Shown here: positions 23,822-36,201 of the stretch, one piece after another
Layout: every line of letters starts with the position of its first letter
Position numbering within the stretch: position 1 is the first letter of the stretch
Source of the DNA: Voacanga thouarsii
Taxonomy: Eukaryota > Streptophyta > Magnoliopsida > Gentianales > Apocynaceae
Assembly (NCBI GenBank): GCA_026120185.1
Contig: JANUWF010001491.1
Span: 2,046,001 to 2,110,000 of the forward strand
DNA: 64,000 nt
Direction: 5' to 3'
The notes under the pieces: generated by a model
Databases searched by the model: none
What the model saw: the letters and a program-made list of their open reading frames with translations, nothing else
What the model was told of the DNA's origin: nothing
Made by a program: the position numbers and the translations under genes

Positions 23822-24100
23822 GAATCATTAGAACAAACTGTATTTGTGGGCAATGGTCGACAAGGTTTTGAAAGAAGGTTGGGTTAATTGTTGTTGTACA
23901 TTGTAGTTGTGTTGGATTGATTAAAGATTATGGAGTGTGGGATTTGTGTGTGAAGTGTTGTTGTGATGAATAGATTATATTGAGTGTTTTTGTGACATTG
24001 GAGTGGTAACTTAGTCATCCTCTTGCTTAACCATCTTCATATCCTTCCACTATGCTTACAGAGAGGGGTCAATCATTTAAATGAGCTAGAGCTTCATCTT
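23822..24100 (+). other. Spacer after Athila gag
   Basis: AT- and GT-rich sequence without a recognisable domain. In autonomous relatives pol would start here, and it is missing without a trace I can identify. Confidence 0.5.
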
Positions 24101-24910
24101 CCCCTACTCTTACTTCCATGGACCCATTGTTCTTACACCCCACTGATTTTATTGATCTATCCTGCCAAGAGTGGTATACTAAGATGGTTGGCAATAAGAT
24201 TATAGTAGAATGCACTTTCGCACCTTCACTAGACTCGTGTCCTCAAGTTAGGCATCATGTTTAGAGGCTTGGGGTGGGGACTAATTATTCAGCTTAAAGG
24301 ACCCTATTGCCCTGTGCTTATCAAAGAGTTTTATGCTAACATGGTTTAGAAACGCACTAACCATCTTGAGACCACTGAGACTAGATTAAAGGGCACTCCC
24401 ATATTTCTAGATAGATAGAGACTAGCTACCATCCTCCATGTGAATGATGAAGGTCCTTGGTTAGCTGTAGATTACAACTACCAAAAGATATTATTTGATC
24501 CTAAGTGGAAAGTAATTGATGCTAAAGCTGCATTGAGATTGTATAGGAGAGGTCCCATAAGGCAAGTAGGTTTCTACTCTAACAATGATCGTGAAGCCAA
24601 CCTACGCAGCCTAGTCTATATTTTTGCCTACAATGTTGTTCCAAAAGCTAGTGGGTTCAATGTGTGTCGGGTTATTAACTTGTATATTCTTTACAGGATG
24701 ATGCACAGTCTACCTATCCCACTTACTTCTTTAATCATTCAATTCATGTGGGGTGTGGTCTATTCTCACCTCTCTAAAAAATCTTTTGTCTTCGCCCTCA
24801 TGATAATGAAAATTGTTGAAGCCTTTAGCATTAGCTTGGAGGGGGAACTTGAAACTAGAACGAAGCATGATGTAGTTACTGAGCAGATACATACTAGCTG
24901 TGGTTCTTAG
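24101..24910 (+). pseudogene. Athila 3' ORF resembling the 'putative plant transposon protein' domain
   Basis: Read across one or more frameshifts and three or so stops, the translation begins CQEWYTKMVGNK (about 24165), continues with LIKEFYANMV (about 24330), and has an open stretch 24440-24910 with LRSLVYIFAYNVVPKASG and a hydrophobic end. This layout (WY..K, REFYANL-like, then a WLYFV.NLLPTSH-like block) is what I know from the plant-specific domain carried by many Athila-related gypsy elements. Its biochemical role is not established. Host gene capture is less likely because the frame is broken and lies between gag and the 3' LTR. Confidence 0.6.
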
Positions 24911-26612
24911 TATAGTACGGAGGTAAGGCGTTGGTTAGGACCTTTCCATGTGTAGTACCCGGGACGAGTCAAACTTCCACCCGAAGAGGAAGTGCATCCT
25001 GCACCACCACCCCAAGCTTGTGCTAGTAGTTCCCAAATCCAATCTAGGGGTGATTATGAGGCTGAGGTGGGCGGGTGATTAGAGCATTTGAGAGTTGGCA
25101 TGGAAACCCAAATGGAGATATTACTATAGTTGTGCGAATTTATGACTAATATCACTAAAGGGCAAGATGCTCAATAACAACAATGGTCGCAATGGTTGCA
25201 AAGATTTTCAGGAACTCAATGAGGTGATGGTAGCCATGGGGCCAATGCTGAGGATGATGATGATGAGGATTAAGTATTTTCCCATTCCTATGTATTTCTT
25301 TTCTATAGCTTTCTTTTCTCTTTATATTTTCATGACCTTTCTTAGGATTTCTTTTTAGTTTCTTTCTTTCCTTTTCTTTCCTTTATTTTACTTTTTTTTT
25401 GTTCTTTTTCTAGATTTATCTTCTGTTTTTATTTCTTTTGTTTTCTTTTAGGTACAATTTCTCTTCTACCTCCTGGTGATGAATTCAAGTATGTTGTAGG
25501 TTAAGTGCAATAGGAGTATTTTCTTTTCTCTATTCTTCCTCTTTAATTATTTTTTGTCTTCTTAGCCTTCCTTTCTTTGTCATAATTTGGCCATTACGGA
25601 AAATGTCCAATTTAAGTGTGGTGGAGAGTTTAATTTAGAAAGTATTTTTCGTATCTTTTCTGAAAATTTGAGATTGAAGAAAATTTTTTTGTGGTTTTAT
25701 AGATTTTGCAAAGTTGTGACTATCTTTCTTCTTCAGATATGGGATGTGTCATTCATTTGGTGGATTTTTACTAAAATGGTTTATTGGATAGAATGTGTTA
25801 AGACATGAGAATTTAGGTTAATCTTGTTTTTGCATTGGTATTTGAGTATTATTTGACTCGTCTAGTTTAAATATGGATAATGTGAGGAATATGGGAAAAG
25901 TTGTTGGCTAACTCTTGTTGTAGAATGAAAACATATTATGGAAAAATTGTGGACAATTGTTGTAATTGTTGTTATTGAGAGAAAAATGTGACGATTATTG
26001 TTGATGAGAGAAGAAATTATTTTTGCTTGACTATGGGGACCAATATGGATAGTGAAGAGAAATCCACTTTCTTGAGGCTATGAATTCCCAAAAGCAAAAG
26101 GAAAAAAAAAAAAAAAGAGGAGAGACTGTTGAAAAAAATGATGAGTGATGACTAAAATGGGGGGCCAATACGGTGTGTGAAAAGAAATCCATGCAATTGA
26201 GGCTATCAATTCCCTAAGTCATTGAAAAATTTGAGAGAAAGAAAAAATTTGATTGTTTTCCTCAAAACATGACTCAAGTTATGCAATTTCTGGACTTATA
26301 ATGCTTGAGTTGGTGGATAGCCTGACTTGTATGATTCATGTTATCCATGTTATTACTTGAAGGGTGGAATAATGTTCCTACACTAGGGTATAAACTTGTT
26401 TAATTCAACCATAAGGGCCTTGATATGTCGTGTTTGGTATTGTATTTTGTGAAGGATTTCAAAGGGTTAATAGAAATAGAATGACAAGGACATATCTAAA
26501 GTTTGAAATGTAATTATGATTTTGTCTGAGTGAGCTTTTTGAAAGAATGTCTTATTTTTCTTTGTTTAAGGGCTTTGCTTTGGACAAGCAAAGGTTCAAG
26601 TGTGAGGGAAAG
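24911..26612 (+). other. Athila 3' untranslated region
   Basis: Non-coding T-rich sequence with long TTTCTTTT tracts (25340-25590). A degenerate direct repeat lies around 26030-26100 and 26155-26235. It ends in the purine-rich tract before the 3' LTR at 26613. The ORFs here are short and unlike proteins. Confidence 0.65.
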
Positions 26613-28019
26613 TGATAGGGATAAAATTCATTTATATTTTCTTAGTTATTTGAGTGTGCTTTGTGATACATTTGTTGTAATAACTAGGCATATTCCTTTG
26701 TATTTGATATTTTACCCTTGGAAAGGTGTTTTAGACTTTTATTAAAGAAAATGACAAAAAAAAATGACAAAACTATCGCTGTCAATGCGAGGCTGTGACC
26801 CACTGAACCAGCGCCAGCCCGGATTTGGAAATAGGAGAATTTCTGGTAGAAAAAACAGAGTAAACCGGGCCGACCAGAGCACGACTAGTGCTGGCTATGA
26901 CCCTCCATGTTGTCACAAGCTCCGCTCTGTGCAATGTCAGTGAGCTTTCCAAATTTTGCACGGATTTGGTAATTTCCCAGAGTTTTGGTATTTTTCAATC
27001 TATACTCAGCCTAGAACACTTAGAGGATGAATTTTAGCATCTTGGAAGCTTATTTAGACAAGAAAAATACAAGACAAGTGTATGAATTCAATGATTAAAT
27101 TAGTAAATCACGCATTGAAGGAGGAATTCATCACATCAAGGAGCACTGTTCATAAGAGTCTTCAAGGAAGAAAAAGGAGGCTTGTCTACGAGTTCTTTCG
27201 TTGACCTTTATATTCCTTTTCCAGAATAATGATGTATTTAATGTGTTAATTGTAATTTTACAATATTTTAGGATTCATGATTTTTGTATTAATTTAGTTG
27301 TTTGATTGATTTTCTATTATTCTTGTTGTTTGGTCAATTGTGATTATGGAAGAATTGATGAAGTTATATTTACTTCTAATTGACTTAGGAAACGATGTTA
27401 GGAGTTGATTTAATTTTATTAATTTCATATTTTTTATTTCTTAACGGACTTGGGAAATAAAGTTAAGACCGAAGAACTTAAGTAATCAAAGGCTCGTTGA
27501 TTTCGCCTAGAGTATAGGGTTGATTATGAAGAATTATGTTTAATGCATCTTTTGGTTAGGTTGGTTTGATTGAAAAATCTACTAATTTAATGAAAATATA
27601 GTGATTTCATGGATTGTGAATGAAGTAGAGTCTATGTAAGTAGATTCATGACTTGGAAAATGATTGAATTTTACTTTGTATTCCATCATGATGCTAAGAT
27701 GATGATTACTTGAGATAGTTTCTAAATGATTTATTATCATGTGTTCTAGGATAGTTGTCTAAATTGCATATTCCTACATCCTTAAGTTGTATATATTCCT
27801 TTATTTTTCTTTTTATTATTTTATCATTTTACTGGGTCGGTTAAATAATTAATGAAAAGTGATTAGTATGTACTTATTCCTTTGAGGATCGATAGTCATT
27901 AATTCCCTATGCTATGCTTGCAAAACGTATACATACTTATATTTAATGTTATAATTAAAACTTAACTAAGGTATGAATTTATATTTGATGATATTTATAC
28001 ACCCAAAATTTATGCATCA
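26613..28019 (+). repeat. Athila 3' LTR (1407 bp)
   Basis: Starts TGATAGGGATAAAATTC and ends AATTTATGCATCA, matching the 5' LTR. G2's protease-RT linker resumes at 28020. Confidence 0.9.
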
Positions 28020-29230
28020 TCCATGATATAGGTTCCACTCTTGGGATTAGGTCTTTAGTGAACTTAACATCCCGAGTGGGAGGAATAGAAGTGAGTTCAA
28101 CTGGAAATACATCTGGAAACTCCTTCACTACTTTAATGCTTTCCAGGCTGCACTGATCCTCTGGCTTGTTTATTAGGTAGGGCGAGTATCCTTCAAATCC
28201 TTATCCTAGCAACTTCCGAGCCTTAGCTCCAGCTATCAAAAATTTCAACTCTTTCACCCATGTACCATTGAATTCAAGCATATCATAGCCAGGTTTGATA
28301 AACTATACAGACTTATTCTTACAATCTACTTTAGCCATATGCTTCACTAACCAATCCATCCCCAAGATTACATCATAATCATCAATAGCTAAAACTATGA
28401 GATCTCTTTCAAACTCCTCCTTCCCCACTCCAATCTCACAATTCTGAATATATTTGTCTACTTGCACCATTTTCCCCAAGGGCATGCTCACCAACAAGGT
28501 ATATGGTGGTTCAATTCCATCTCAACCCAAATGATATACACAAGTCTTGTTTAGATAAGAATGGTTGGATCCAAGGTCTATTAAAACTTTAATAGAATGA
28601 CCTTAAATAGTTAGCGTACCTTCACCACTGCCGCATCTACTCCAACCTCTTCTCAATTCAAGGCAAAAACCTTTGCCTTCACTTAAGGCTTTTGTGATAA
28701 ACTTCCTAAGGCCCCCAGGCTATTTGCTTTGTTGACTCCAGGGGCATGCATTAGGACTCTTTGCCCAATTTGTAGCAATTTGGGATAGGTATTTCAGACT
28801 TGGTTTAGGTCCCATAATTATAGCTTTTTCTTACATCTCCCTTAGACCAACAATCTTTCTCCACATGACCCCTCTTACCACAATATCGACATGTTGGCAA
28901 GTTTTGAGCAGGGCTAGTTAGTGTAGTACATGCTTGTTTTCCTTTGTTCTGCCATTGCTAACTAGAAGGTTATGTGATAGTTTGTTGCCTCAAAAATTGC
29001 CGTGCTAGTTGTCTCAGTATGAAGGTTCTTTACACCATTCTGTTCATATCCTCATTCTCAGTTCGGGTGGTCGCAACCAGTACTACTGAGTACGTCATTG
29101 GTGGGAATGGTGCTAAAGCCCTTCTTAGCTCTTGCCTTAGGCCTTTAATAAACCACCTAGTTCTATTCTACTTGGTGTCCACTAATATCTTGATGTACTT
29201 TAATAATTCATTGAAACGAATGGCATAGTA
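28020..29230 (-). pseudogene. G2 gag (C-terminal) and protease, decayed
   Basis: Minus strand. Gag remnants at about 29228-29080 (RFNELLKYIKILVDT, then IKGLRQELRRALAP). The zinc knuckle CRYCGKRGHVEKDC at 28891-28850 is complete (CX2CX4HX4C). The aspartic protease has its active-site triad degenerate as D-L-G near 28585-28565 and the C-terminal DDYDVILGMDWL at about 28390-28350. The linker to RT runs to 28020, where Athila cut it. The gag N-terminus is missing beyond 29230. Confidence 0.83.
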
Positions 29231-31520
29231 TGTAACACCCCACAACCTACGCCCAACAGAGCCGGGGATGTCGCCCCGTCCAAAGGACAAGGGATCTTTA
29301 TAACTAGGTCACACAATAAAAATATAACAATACATTGAAATTAAAACTTATTACAACCCAAAAATTCGAGAACGAATCCAAAATAAATTGTTTACTCTCA
29401 TCTCTCAAAGCATTACCTAAAAAAAAAATAACATAATATCTTCCAAAGCAGGCAACAACTAGCTACTCATCCACACAGCAGGATCGACCTGAAATCATTG
29501 CAAAAAGGGTGATAAGATAAAAATCTTAGTAAATTTGTGTGTGCTTTGAGTGTTCAGGTAAAACAGTATGCAAGTTGTAAACATTTTATAAGAGAGTGTT
29601 GGCAAGTAAGAAAAATTGATCAAAATAAATAGTGGTGTTTTCCACCTTTCAAACCACACAAGTGCACAATAAAACCAACCACTCAAATGGGCAGCCAAGG
29701 GTTACCACACGTTGGGCCCCAAGACCGTATTACGGTCAGAATGCCACACTTTATGCAGGCTGACAAAAGGTAGGTGATTGGCCTACCGGGTAAGATACTC
29801 CTCATTCTCTATACCTAAACAAAATCGGTTGTCCACTCGGGCAACACACAGTCTGCATGACTGAAACTTGCTAGCTCAGACCACCATGACTAAGTAGTAC
29901 TATCGCTTCTCCAAGTTGAGTTCTTCTTCTGTAGGTGACCACCTATCAAAAGACTCGCTCTTGCTCTTCAAAACTAGTACTACTAGCCTATCCTTTTTGA
30001 GTACTCAACATTGATTATTCCACTTGGGAGAAAATTGATTAAACATTGCTTTACTTGGAAATGACAATTAACAGTTTCTAAAGTCCGGGTCAAAGTTAGT
30101 TTTAGAAAGAGTTTAGTGTTTGAGAAAAATTGCTTATTGATTTTCAAATAGTTTGTTTAACTAAAATAAGAAAAGAAATTGTCCTCAATTGCCTTTACAA
30201 GAAAAAAAAAAAAAGAGTGTCCACACACATTGCATTTGGCTTGCCATAATAACCTTTTACAACAAATAAGTTTTATGCAGGAGCTTATCTGATCCTTTGC
30301 TTGAGATAAATCAAAGATCCCCAAAAACTGACCTAACCCCGCCTGGGGTAAACACAAGCCATAATTAAACTCAAGCCAAAATTTACTTTCATAAATAGTC
30401 CTAGCTCAACTTTCTACAATCATGACCCTAGGTGTCCCAAACTTTAAGGCTAGATTCCAAAAGGAATTTTATAGAATAAATCTAGCATGATAATAAAATA
30501 ACTAGGGTTTGTGAAATGATTACTAATAAGTCGTAGGTTTAAATCTTATTATAAATAAATGAAGGTTTATTTGATGAAGGGTCCTAGGTCCTAGATGATA
30601 ACATTTTAAAATAATAATCTATTAATAATTAATGGTTAGAAAATAATTGGTAAATAAAATTATTAGTAAGTAAATTTTAATATGTTTTTTATTAATTAAT
30701 AAATTTTATTAGTGTTTATGAATATATGACTTACAAGATTAATATTTTACTTATTATGATTATTTATATAAAAGGATTTATTTAATATTATTATATATAA
30801 TATTTATATATTTTATTTGTAATAAAGGACATTAGGCATTTGGCTAAAATATCATTATTTCCTATATCAATCCAATTCCAAATCTTCCTAGGGTTTCGAA
30901 ATCTTTAGAAGAAATATATAGTATTAATTCTTATTAATGAAATAAAATTGGCTAACTTAAGTAGCTTAGGAACAACAAGGTCATGATCATAATTCCTATT
31001 GCTATCAATAATCATGAACATGCACTCTACATCAATCAACAAACCATCTAAATCATGAACAAAAGCATAGATCCATATCTGCCAACATATGATCTACACT
31101 CCACTAAACATAATCATATTCATGGCTTCAACAAGGATACAAGAACATAAAACCCTATTCACCAAAGGTGACATAATATCTATCATGCTTAATCATCCAC
31201 ACTAACTCATGACATGAAGATCATGTAACAAACCCTAAAACATCATAAAACTCAACCGAGACAAATCATTCTCATGCATCAATGCCAACTCCATCACATA
31301 AACACATTTATCCTCATACTTCAATCCCAACCCCATCATATAAACACATGCTCAATCTCCAACCATAATCCATCCTTTTCCAACAACAACCAAATGACAT
31401 GAATTTAGAATTTAAAGAGAAGATTGAAGATACTTACTTGAATGATGACTACCTTGAAGAAGTCCCAAGAGGATCTTCATGCTTGGAAGGCTTGATCCGT
31501 GCAAGGAGGACGAAGGAAAA
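29231..31520 (-). repeat. Chromovirus LTR, right half deleted
   Basis: Begins TGTAACACCCC at 29231 and follows the other LTRs block by block (the GGGTTACCACACGTTGGGCC block is at about 29698), up to the position matching about 13450 in the LTR at 11161-15323. It then stops near 31520 in GGAAAA. The remaining half and any interior are absent. It is either a separate insertion into G2 gag or G2's own 5' LTR after deletion of leader and gag start. No gene inside. Confidence 0.82.
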
Positions 31521-32190
31521 TTTTGTCAAACTCTCGAAAGTTTTAATTGGAAAATTTTTGAAATCATTAAGTTTTTAACTTAAAATAAATTAGTCCATGG
31601 AAAAATCTCTGAAAGGATATAAATCTTGACATAGAGGTTTTAATGTATTTAGATATTTTATTTTTGAGTTAAAGGGAAACCTTAATGAAAATTTTCAAAA
31701 TGATATTTTTCAGAAAAACTATTGTTTTAAAAGACTAAATAGGAGAGGGGTTCCAACGGCCTTACGGCTTCCATCACGATCCTCATTAGAGATCGTGAGT
31801 CCCTCGCGTCACGCTAGGAGTGAACCCGTAAAGGATGGGGATACCACAAGGATCTAGATTTAATGGAGGGATGTAATTAATAACCCGGGACACTTACTAT
31901 GATCAGCCGACCCACGTTGGAGGTTATAGTACGAGGTATGTCCATAGGAAATGATTGGAAATGGCCATCCCCTTGATGGAGTTGTCTTCTAGATCATTAC
32001 CTAGAAGGAAAATTAATTTGTGGTGGTTAACACACTTAGTTTTGGAAACTGTTAATCTTCCCAAGAAGATATGTCAGTTTTCCTAAGAGCTAAATAAATT
32101 ATAATCAGTTTTGATAATAAGGATAAAGTGCACAAATTTGTTTTATTTTCACAAATTAAATCTTTTTCTTTTATTTTTGATTTTTCAAAA
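31521..32190 (+). other. C1 leader
   Basis: Non-coding sequence between the truncated chromovirus LTR and the gag start codon. No primer site is visible, so the junction lies inside the leader. Contains a GC-richer block (31750-31860) within otherwise AT-rich DNA. Confidence 0.6.
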
Positions 32191-33012
32191 ATGGTGGGAG
32201 GTTGTTTTAGTCCATTAGCTGTTATTCTCAGAGAGAATAAGCTAACGGGACCAAACTATGTGGACTGGAATAGGAACTGGACATAATAGTCACAGCGGAA
32301 GAGTATAAGTATGTCCTTTACGAAATCTGCCCTGTTATCGAGGAGGGTTCTACCACTAAGGAGAGTGAAACTGAGAAGGCATGGAAGAAGGCCGACAAGA
32401 TGGCTCGTTATAAAAATGTTGGCCTCCATGTCTAATGTGCTCTAGTTCAAATATATGCACATGGCCACTGCATACGATATAACTCAATCATTAACCACGA
32501 TTTTTACGGATAAGAGCCAGCTTGCAAGGCAAGAGGCTCTTCGAACTATCATTAACACTAAGATGGCTAAGAGAGCATTAGTCAGAGAGCATATGCTTAA
32601 GATGATTGCTGCTTTCGAGGAGGTAGAAATCTTAGGGGTTGTTATTGACCCCGAGAGCCAAGTGGTCATGGTTCTTGAATCTCTACCAAGTTCCTTTACT
32701 CAGTTCAAGTAGAATTACAACATAAAGAAGTTAAACATGAGTTTAACTGAGTTGATGAAGGAACTCCAGATGGCGGAGAAGTTCATGAAGCCACAATCAA
32801 AGGCTATGATTGCTAAGGCTTCTTCCTTTAGAATTAGGCCTAAGCCCAGAAAGTTCAAAATGAAGAAAGGAAATGTGGCGGCTAAGCCCAAGACCCAACC
32901 CAAAGACAAACCTAAGGGCAAGTGCTTCAAATGTGGACTAAAAGGACACTGGAAAAAGGAGTGTCCAGATCTTCAAGCCCAGAAAAACCTACAGGTAATG
33001 TTTTCTATCTAG
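32191..33012 (+). pseudogene. C1 gag with zinc knuckle
   Basis: Starts at ATG 32191 after an A-run; the copia gag motif LRENKLTGPNYVDWNRN follows. Tandem stops TAATAG at about 32285 and frameshifts break the first third. From 32455 a long open part carries VLESLPSSFTQFK, one TAG (32710-32712), and then a basic C-terminal region with CFKCGLKGHWKKEC (about 32920-32962), a complete CX2CX4HX4C nucleic-acid-binding knuckle. It packages element RNA into virus-like particles. It is more diverged from C2, C3 and C4 than those are from one another. Confidence 0.85.
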
Positions 33013-33765
33013 AGTCTATATCAATAGTTAGATCAACATCCACTTGGATTATTGATTCAGGAGCCACTGATTACACCTGTAACTCCTTATAGGGGTTTAG
33101 AATGATTAGAAGACTCCAGAAGGGTGAACATGGACTACGTGTAGGAAATAGAGCGTAAGTTTGGACCCCTGTAGTCGGAGAGCTAGATCTCATTTTTTTA
33201 TTGTAATAGAATACTAGTTTTGAAAGATATTTTATATGTACCTAGATTTCGACAGAATTTGATTTTGGTTACGAAACTAATAAATCAAGGATATTCTATA
33301 TCTTTCCATTCTGGTATTTCTATCAGTAGAGATGGAGAAATTTTATGTACTAGGCACATGTATGGGAATCTATTTTTCTTAAACCCTATTGACAATTAAT
33401 TAAATAACGTTTAGTCTGAACCTTTAACAGGGAAGAGAAAGACCAATGTCAATTACTCTTACCTTTGGCATTTAATGTTGGGTCATATCAACCCAACCAC
33501 GATTCAGATGTTGATCCATGATAGGCCCTTGGGCTCATTGAGATTGGAAAATTGGCCTCAATGTGAATCTTGTCTAATGGGAAAGATGACCAAAACGTCA
33601 TTACCCCTAAAGCGGATAGATTTAAGGAGGTATTGTGTCTTGTTCACACTTATGTGTGTGGTCCCTTGTCTACAGCAGCTAGAGGGGTTTTGAGTACTTC
33701 ATCACTTTTACGGATGATTGTACAAACTTTGGTTTTATTTACCTGATGAGATGCAAGTCTGAATC
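33013..33765 (+). pseudogene. C1 protease and N-terminal integrase
   Basis: The aspartic protease active site WIIDSGATDYTC is at about 33045-33080 (DSGA type, intact), followed by decayed sequence. The integrase HHCC zinc module is at about 33460-33590: YLWHLMLGHINPTT and CESCLMGKMTK, with the histidines and cysteines present. The integrase core then breaks at 33765, within the stretch normally reading FITF.DD, because the chromovirus solo LTR was inserted here. Stops and frameshifts separate the parts. Confidence 0.83.
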
Positions 33766-35351
33766 TGTAACACCCCACTACCTAGGCCCGACAAGGCTGG
33801 GGATGTCGCCCCGTCCATAGGACAAGGGATCTTTATAACTAGGTCGCATAAAAGAAAATAAAAGTAATACTTTACAATTGAACTTATTACAACCCAAAAA
33901 TACATGAATAAATCTAAAATAAATTGTTTGCTACAATCCCTCAAAACAACACATAAGGGAAATAACAAAGAGTTTTCAAATCATAGGCAACAAATCTAGT
34001 TATTGACCTCCATAGTAGGATTGAACTGAAAACATAGCATAAAAAGTGATGAGATAAAAATTTCAGTAAGCTCATGTGCTTTGAGTGTTTTAGGCAAAAT
34101 AGTTCATGTATGAAAGTTGTAAAAATTTCATAAGAGAAAGTGCTGGCAAGCATTAAATAAATGTTAAAAATAAAGAGTGGAGTTTTGCTTTTCAAACCGT
34201 ACATGTACACAATAAATATAACCACTCAAGAGGTAGCCACGGGTTACCACACGTTGGGCCCTATGACCATATAATGGTCAGAATGCCACACTTTGTACAA
34301 ATTGACAAAAGGTAGGTGTACGGCCTACCTAGTGAGATACTTCTCCATCTCTACATCCAAACTTACCAGTTGTCCACTCTAGAAATACACAGTCCACATG
34401 ACTAAAACTTGCTAGCTCAAACCGGCATGACCTACTGGACTGGCATCCTATCCAGGAATGACTCACTCCTTAGAGGTGGCCACCTACTGAGAGACTTACC
34501 CTAACCCTTTAAAGACTAGTCTTAGTAGTCTACCCTTATTGAGTACTCAACGTTGACTATCCCAGTTGGGAGAAAATTGATCATACATTGATTTACATGG
34601 AAATAACAATTAAGGGTTTCTAAAATTATTGTCAAAGTTGGGTTTTAGAAAGACTTTAGTATTTTGTATAAATATGCTTGTTTGATTTTTCAAATGATTT
34701 GCTTGACTAAAATAAAAAGGAAAATAGTCCATAATTGCCTTTACAAAATCAAGTGTCCATAGAGGTCGCATTTTGCTTGCCACAGTAATTTTTTGTCTTC
34801 AAATAAGTTCATGCTGGAGCTTATCTGATCCTTTACTTGCTCGAATTTCAAAAATCTTCCAAGGCTGACCTAACCCCGCCTGGAGTAAACACAAGACATA
34901 AGGTTCTACTCGAGCTATACTTGCGTTACACAAATAATTCCTAATTCAGCTAATTACAATCATGACATTAATGTTCTAAGCTTTAAGGCTAGCTGATAAT
35001 GAATTTTATAAAATAAGTCCAACTTGATAAGTTAAAATAACCAGGGGTTGTAAAGTAATTAGTAATAAGTTATAGGTTCAAATACTAAATCTTCAGTGTT
35101 ATTATTAATAAATAAACTAGGGTTTAATTATTGATGAATCCTAAGTCCTAGATGATATTAATAAATGGTAATTTTTAAATAGTATTATTAAAATAAATAA
35201 TAAATTATTACTAATCTCTTAATTCATAATTAATAGATAGCAAATAATTAATATTAAATAAATTTTATTAAATTTTGATTAATAGATAAACAAATAAATT
35301 TTAATATAAATAATATTTATGAATACATGGTCTACAAGGTCATTAATATTT

Positions 35352-35354
35352 TAC

Positions 35355-35396
<42 letters not shown>

Positions 35397-35399
35397 TTA

Positions 35400-35470
<71 letters not shown>
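35352..35470. repeat. (ATT)n microsatellite
   Basis: About 40 ATT/TTA units with two single-base interruptions, within the solo LTR. The corresponding position of the LTR at 11161-15323 has only three to four ATT units (near 12713). The leucine- or isoleucine-only ORFs here are artefacts. Confidence 0.95.
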
Positions 35471-35472
<2 letters not shown>

Positions 35473-36164
35473 AAAAGGTTTTATTTATTATTGTTATATA
35501 TATATATTATTTTTAATAAAAGATATCATTTATTTAGCTAATAAAATATCACTATTTCATTTCATATTCTATTTCTAAAGCTTCATAGGAATTTCGAAAT
35601 CCTTAGAGAAAAATATAGCCTTTAGAGGAAAAATATAGTAATAATTTTAATTAAGATAATAAATTTTGTTAATTAAAATTACCTAAGATCAACAAGATCG
35701 TGATCATAATTTTTCTATTGCTAATAAGAATCATGAACACATTCTCCCACATCAAACAACAAAAACTAATCCATTCATGAATATAGGTTTAAATCCATAC
35801 ATACTATCACATGGCTAGATCTCTACTAAGTATAATCATAATCATGGCTTCAAATGAGATAAGAACATAAAAATCCTATTCACCAAATGTGTCATAACAT
35901 CTAGCATGCTTAAACATTCATAATTTCTTAAGACATGATGAACATACATCGATTCTCAAGGAATTCCATATAGCTTAATCATGATCATCCATTCTCATGT
36001 TCTAATCTCAACCCCTTCATTCATATGCATATACTCAATCCCCCATTCATATTCTATTCTCCCTATTAATATCTAAGAGAAGATTCAAGAAGGTCCATGC
36101 AATTGAGGGTCTTGTATTATCCATGAGAGGAGAAAAAATAGCCATGGTTGTAACCACCATTTCG

Positions 36165-36199
<35 letters not shown>

Positions 36200-36201
<2 letters not shown>

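Larger units (their letters stand above)
19912..28019 (+). mobile_element. Athila-type Ty3/gypsy element lacking pol (8108 bp)
   Basis: LTRs at 19912-21342 and 26613-28019 begin TGATAG and end GCATCA. The primer site reads TGCGCCATTGCAGGGGA, a form of the TGGCGCCGTTGCCGGGGA site typical of Athila/Tat elements, and the 3' LTR follows a purine-rich tract (GTGAGGGAAAG). Gag is Athila-like. After gag comes a plant-transposon-protein-like ORF, but no protease, RT, RNase H or integrase is recognisable, so the element would depend on enzymes from another copy. Flanks TTCGC (19907-19911) and TCCAT (28020-28024) look like a TSD diverged by transitions. Confidence 0.87.
11161..29230 (-). mobile_element. 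G2: second Ty3/gypsy chromovirus, minus strand, split by two insertions
   Basis: The 3' LTR is 15323-11161. The interior is in three pieces: 15324-17568 (chromodomain, integrase, RNase H), 19345-19911 (RT) and 28020-29230 (protease and C-terminal gag). The pieces join in one order and one orientation once the copia solo LTR (17569-19344) and the Athila element (19912-28019) are removed. At 29230 it stops inside gag against another LTR, so the N-terminal gag, leader and true 5' LTR are deleted or displaced. Confidence 0.85.

Noticed and set aside
24440..24910. A host gene of 156 codons
   Set aside because: It lies inside the Athila element between gag and the 3' LTR, with broken upstream continuation in other frames and a match to a domain known from such elements.
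35319..35578. Leucine-only and isoleucine-only ORFs
   Set aside because: Translations of the ATT microsatellite in two frames.
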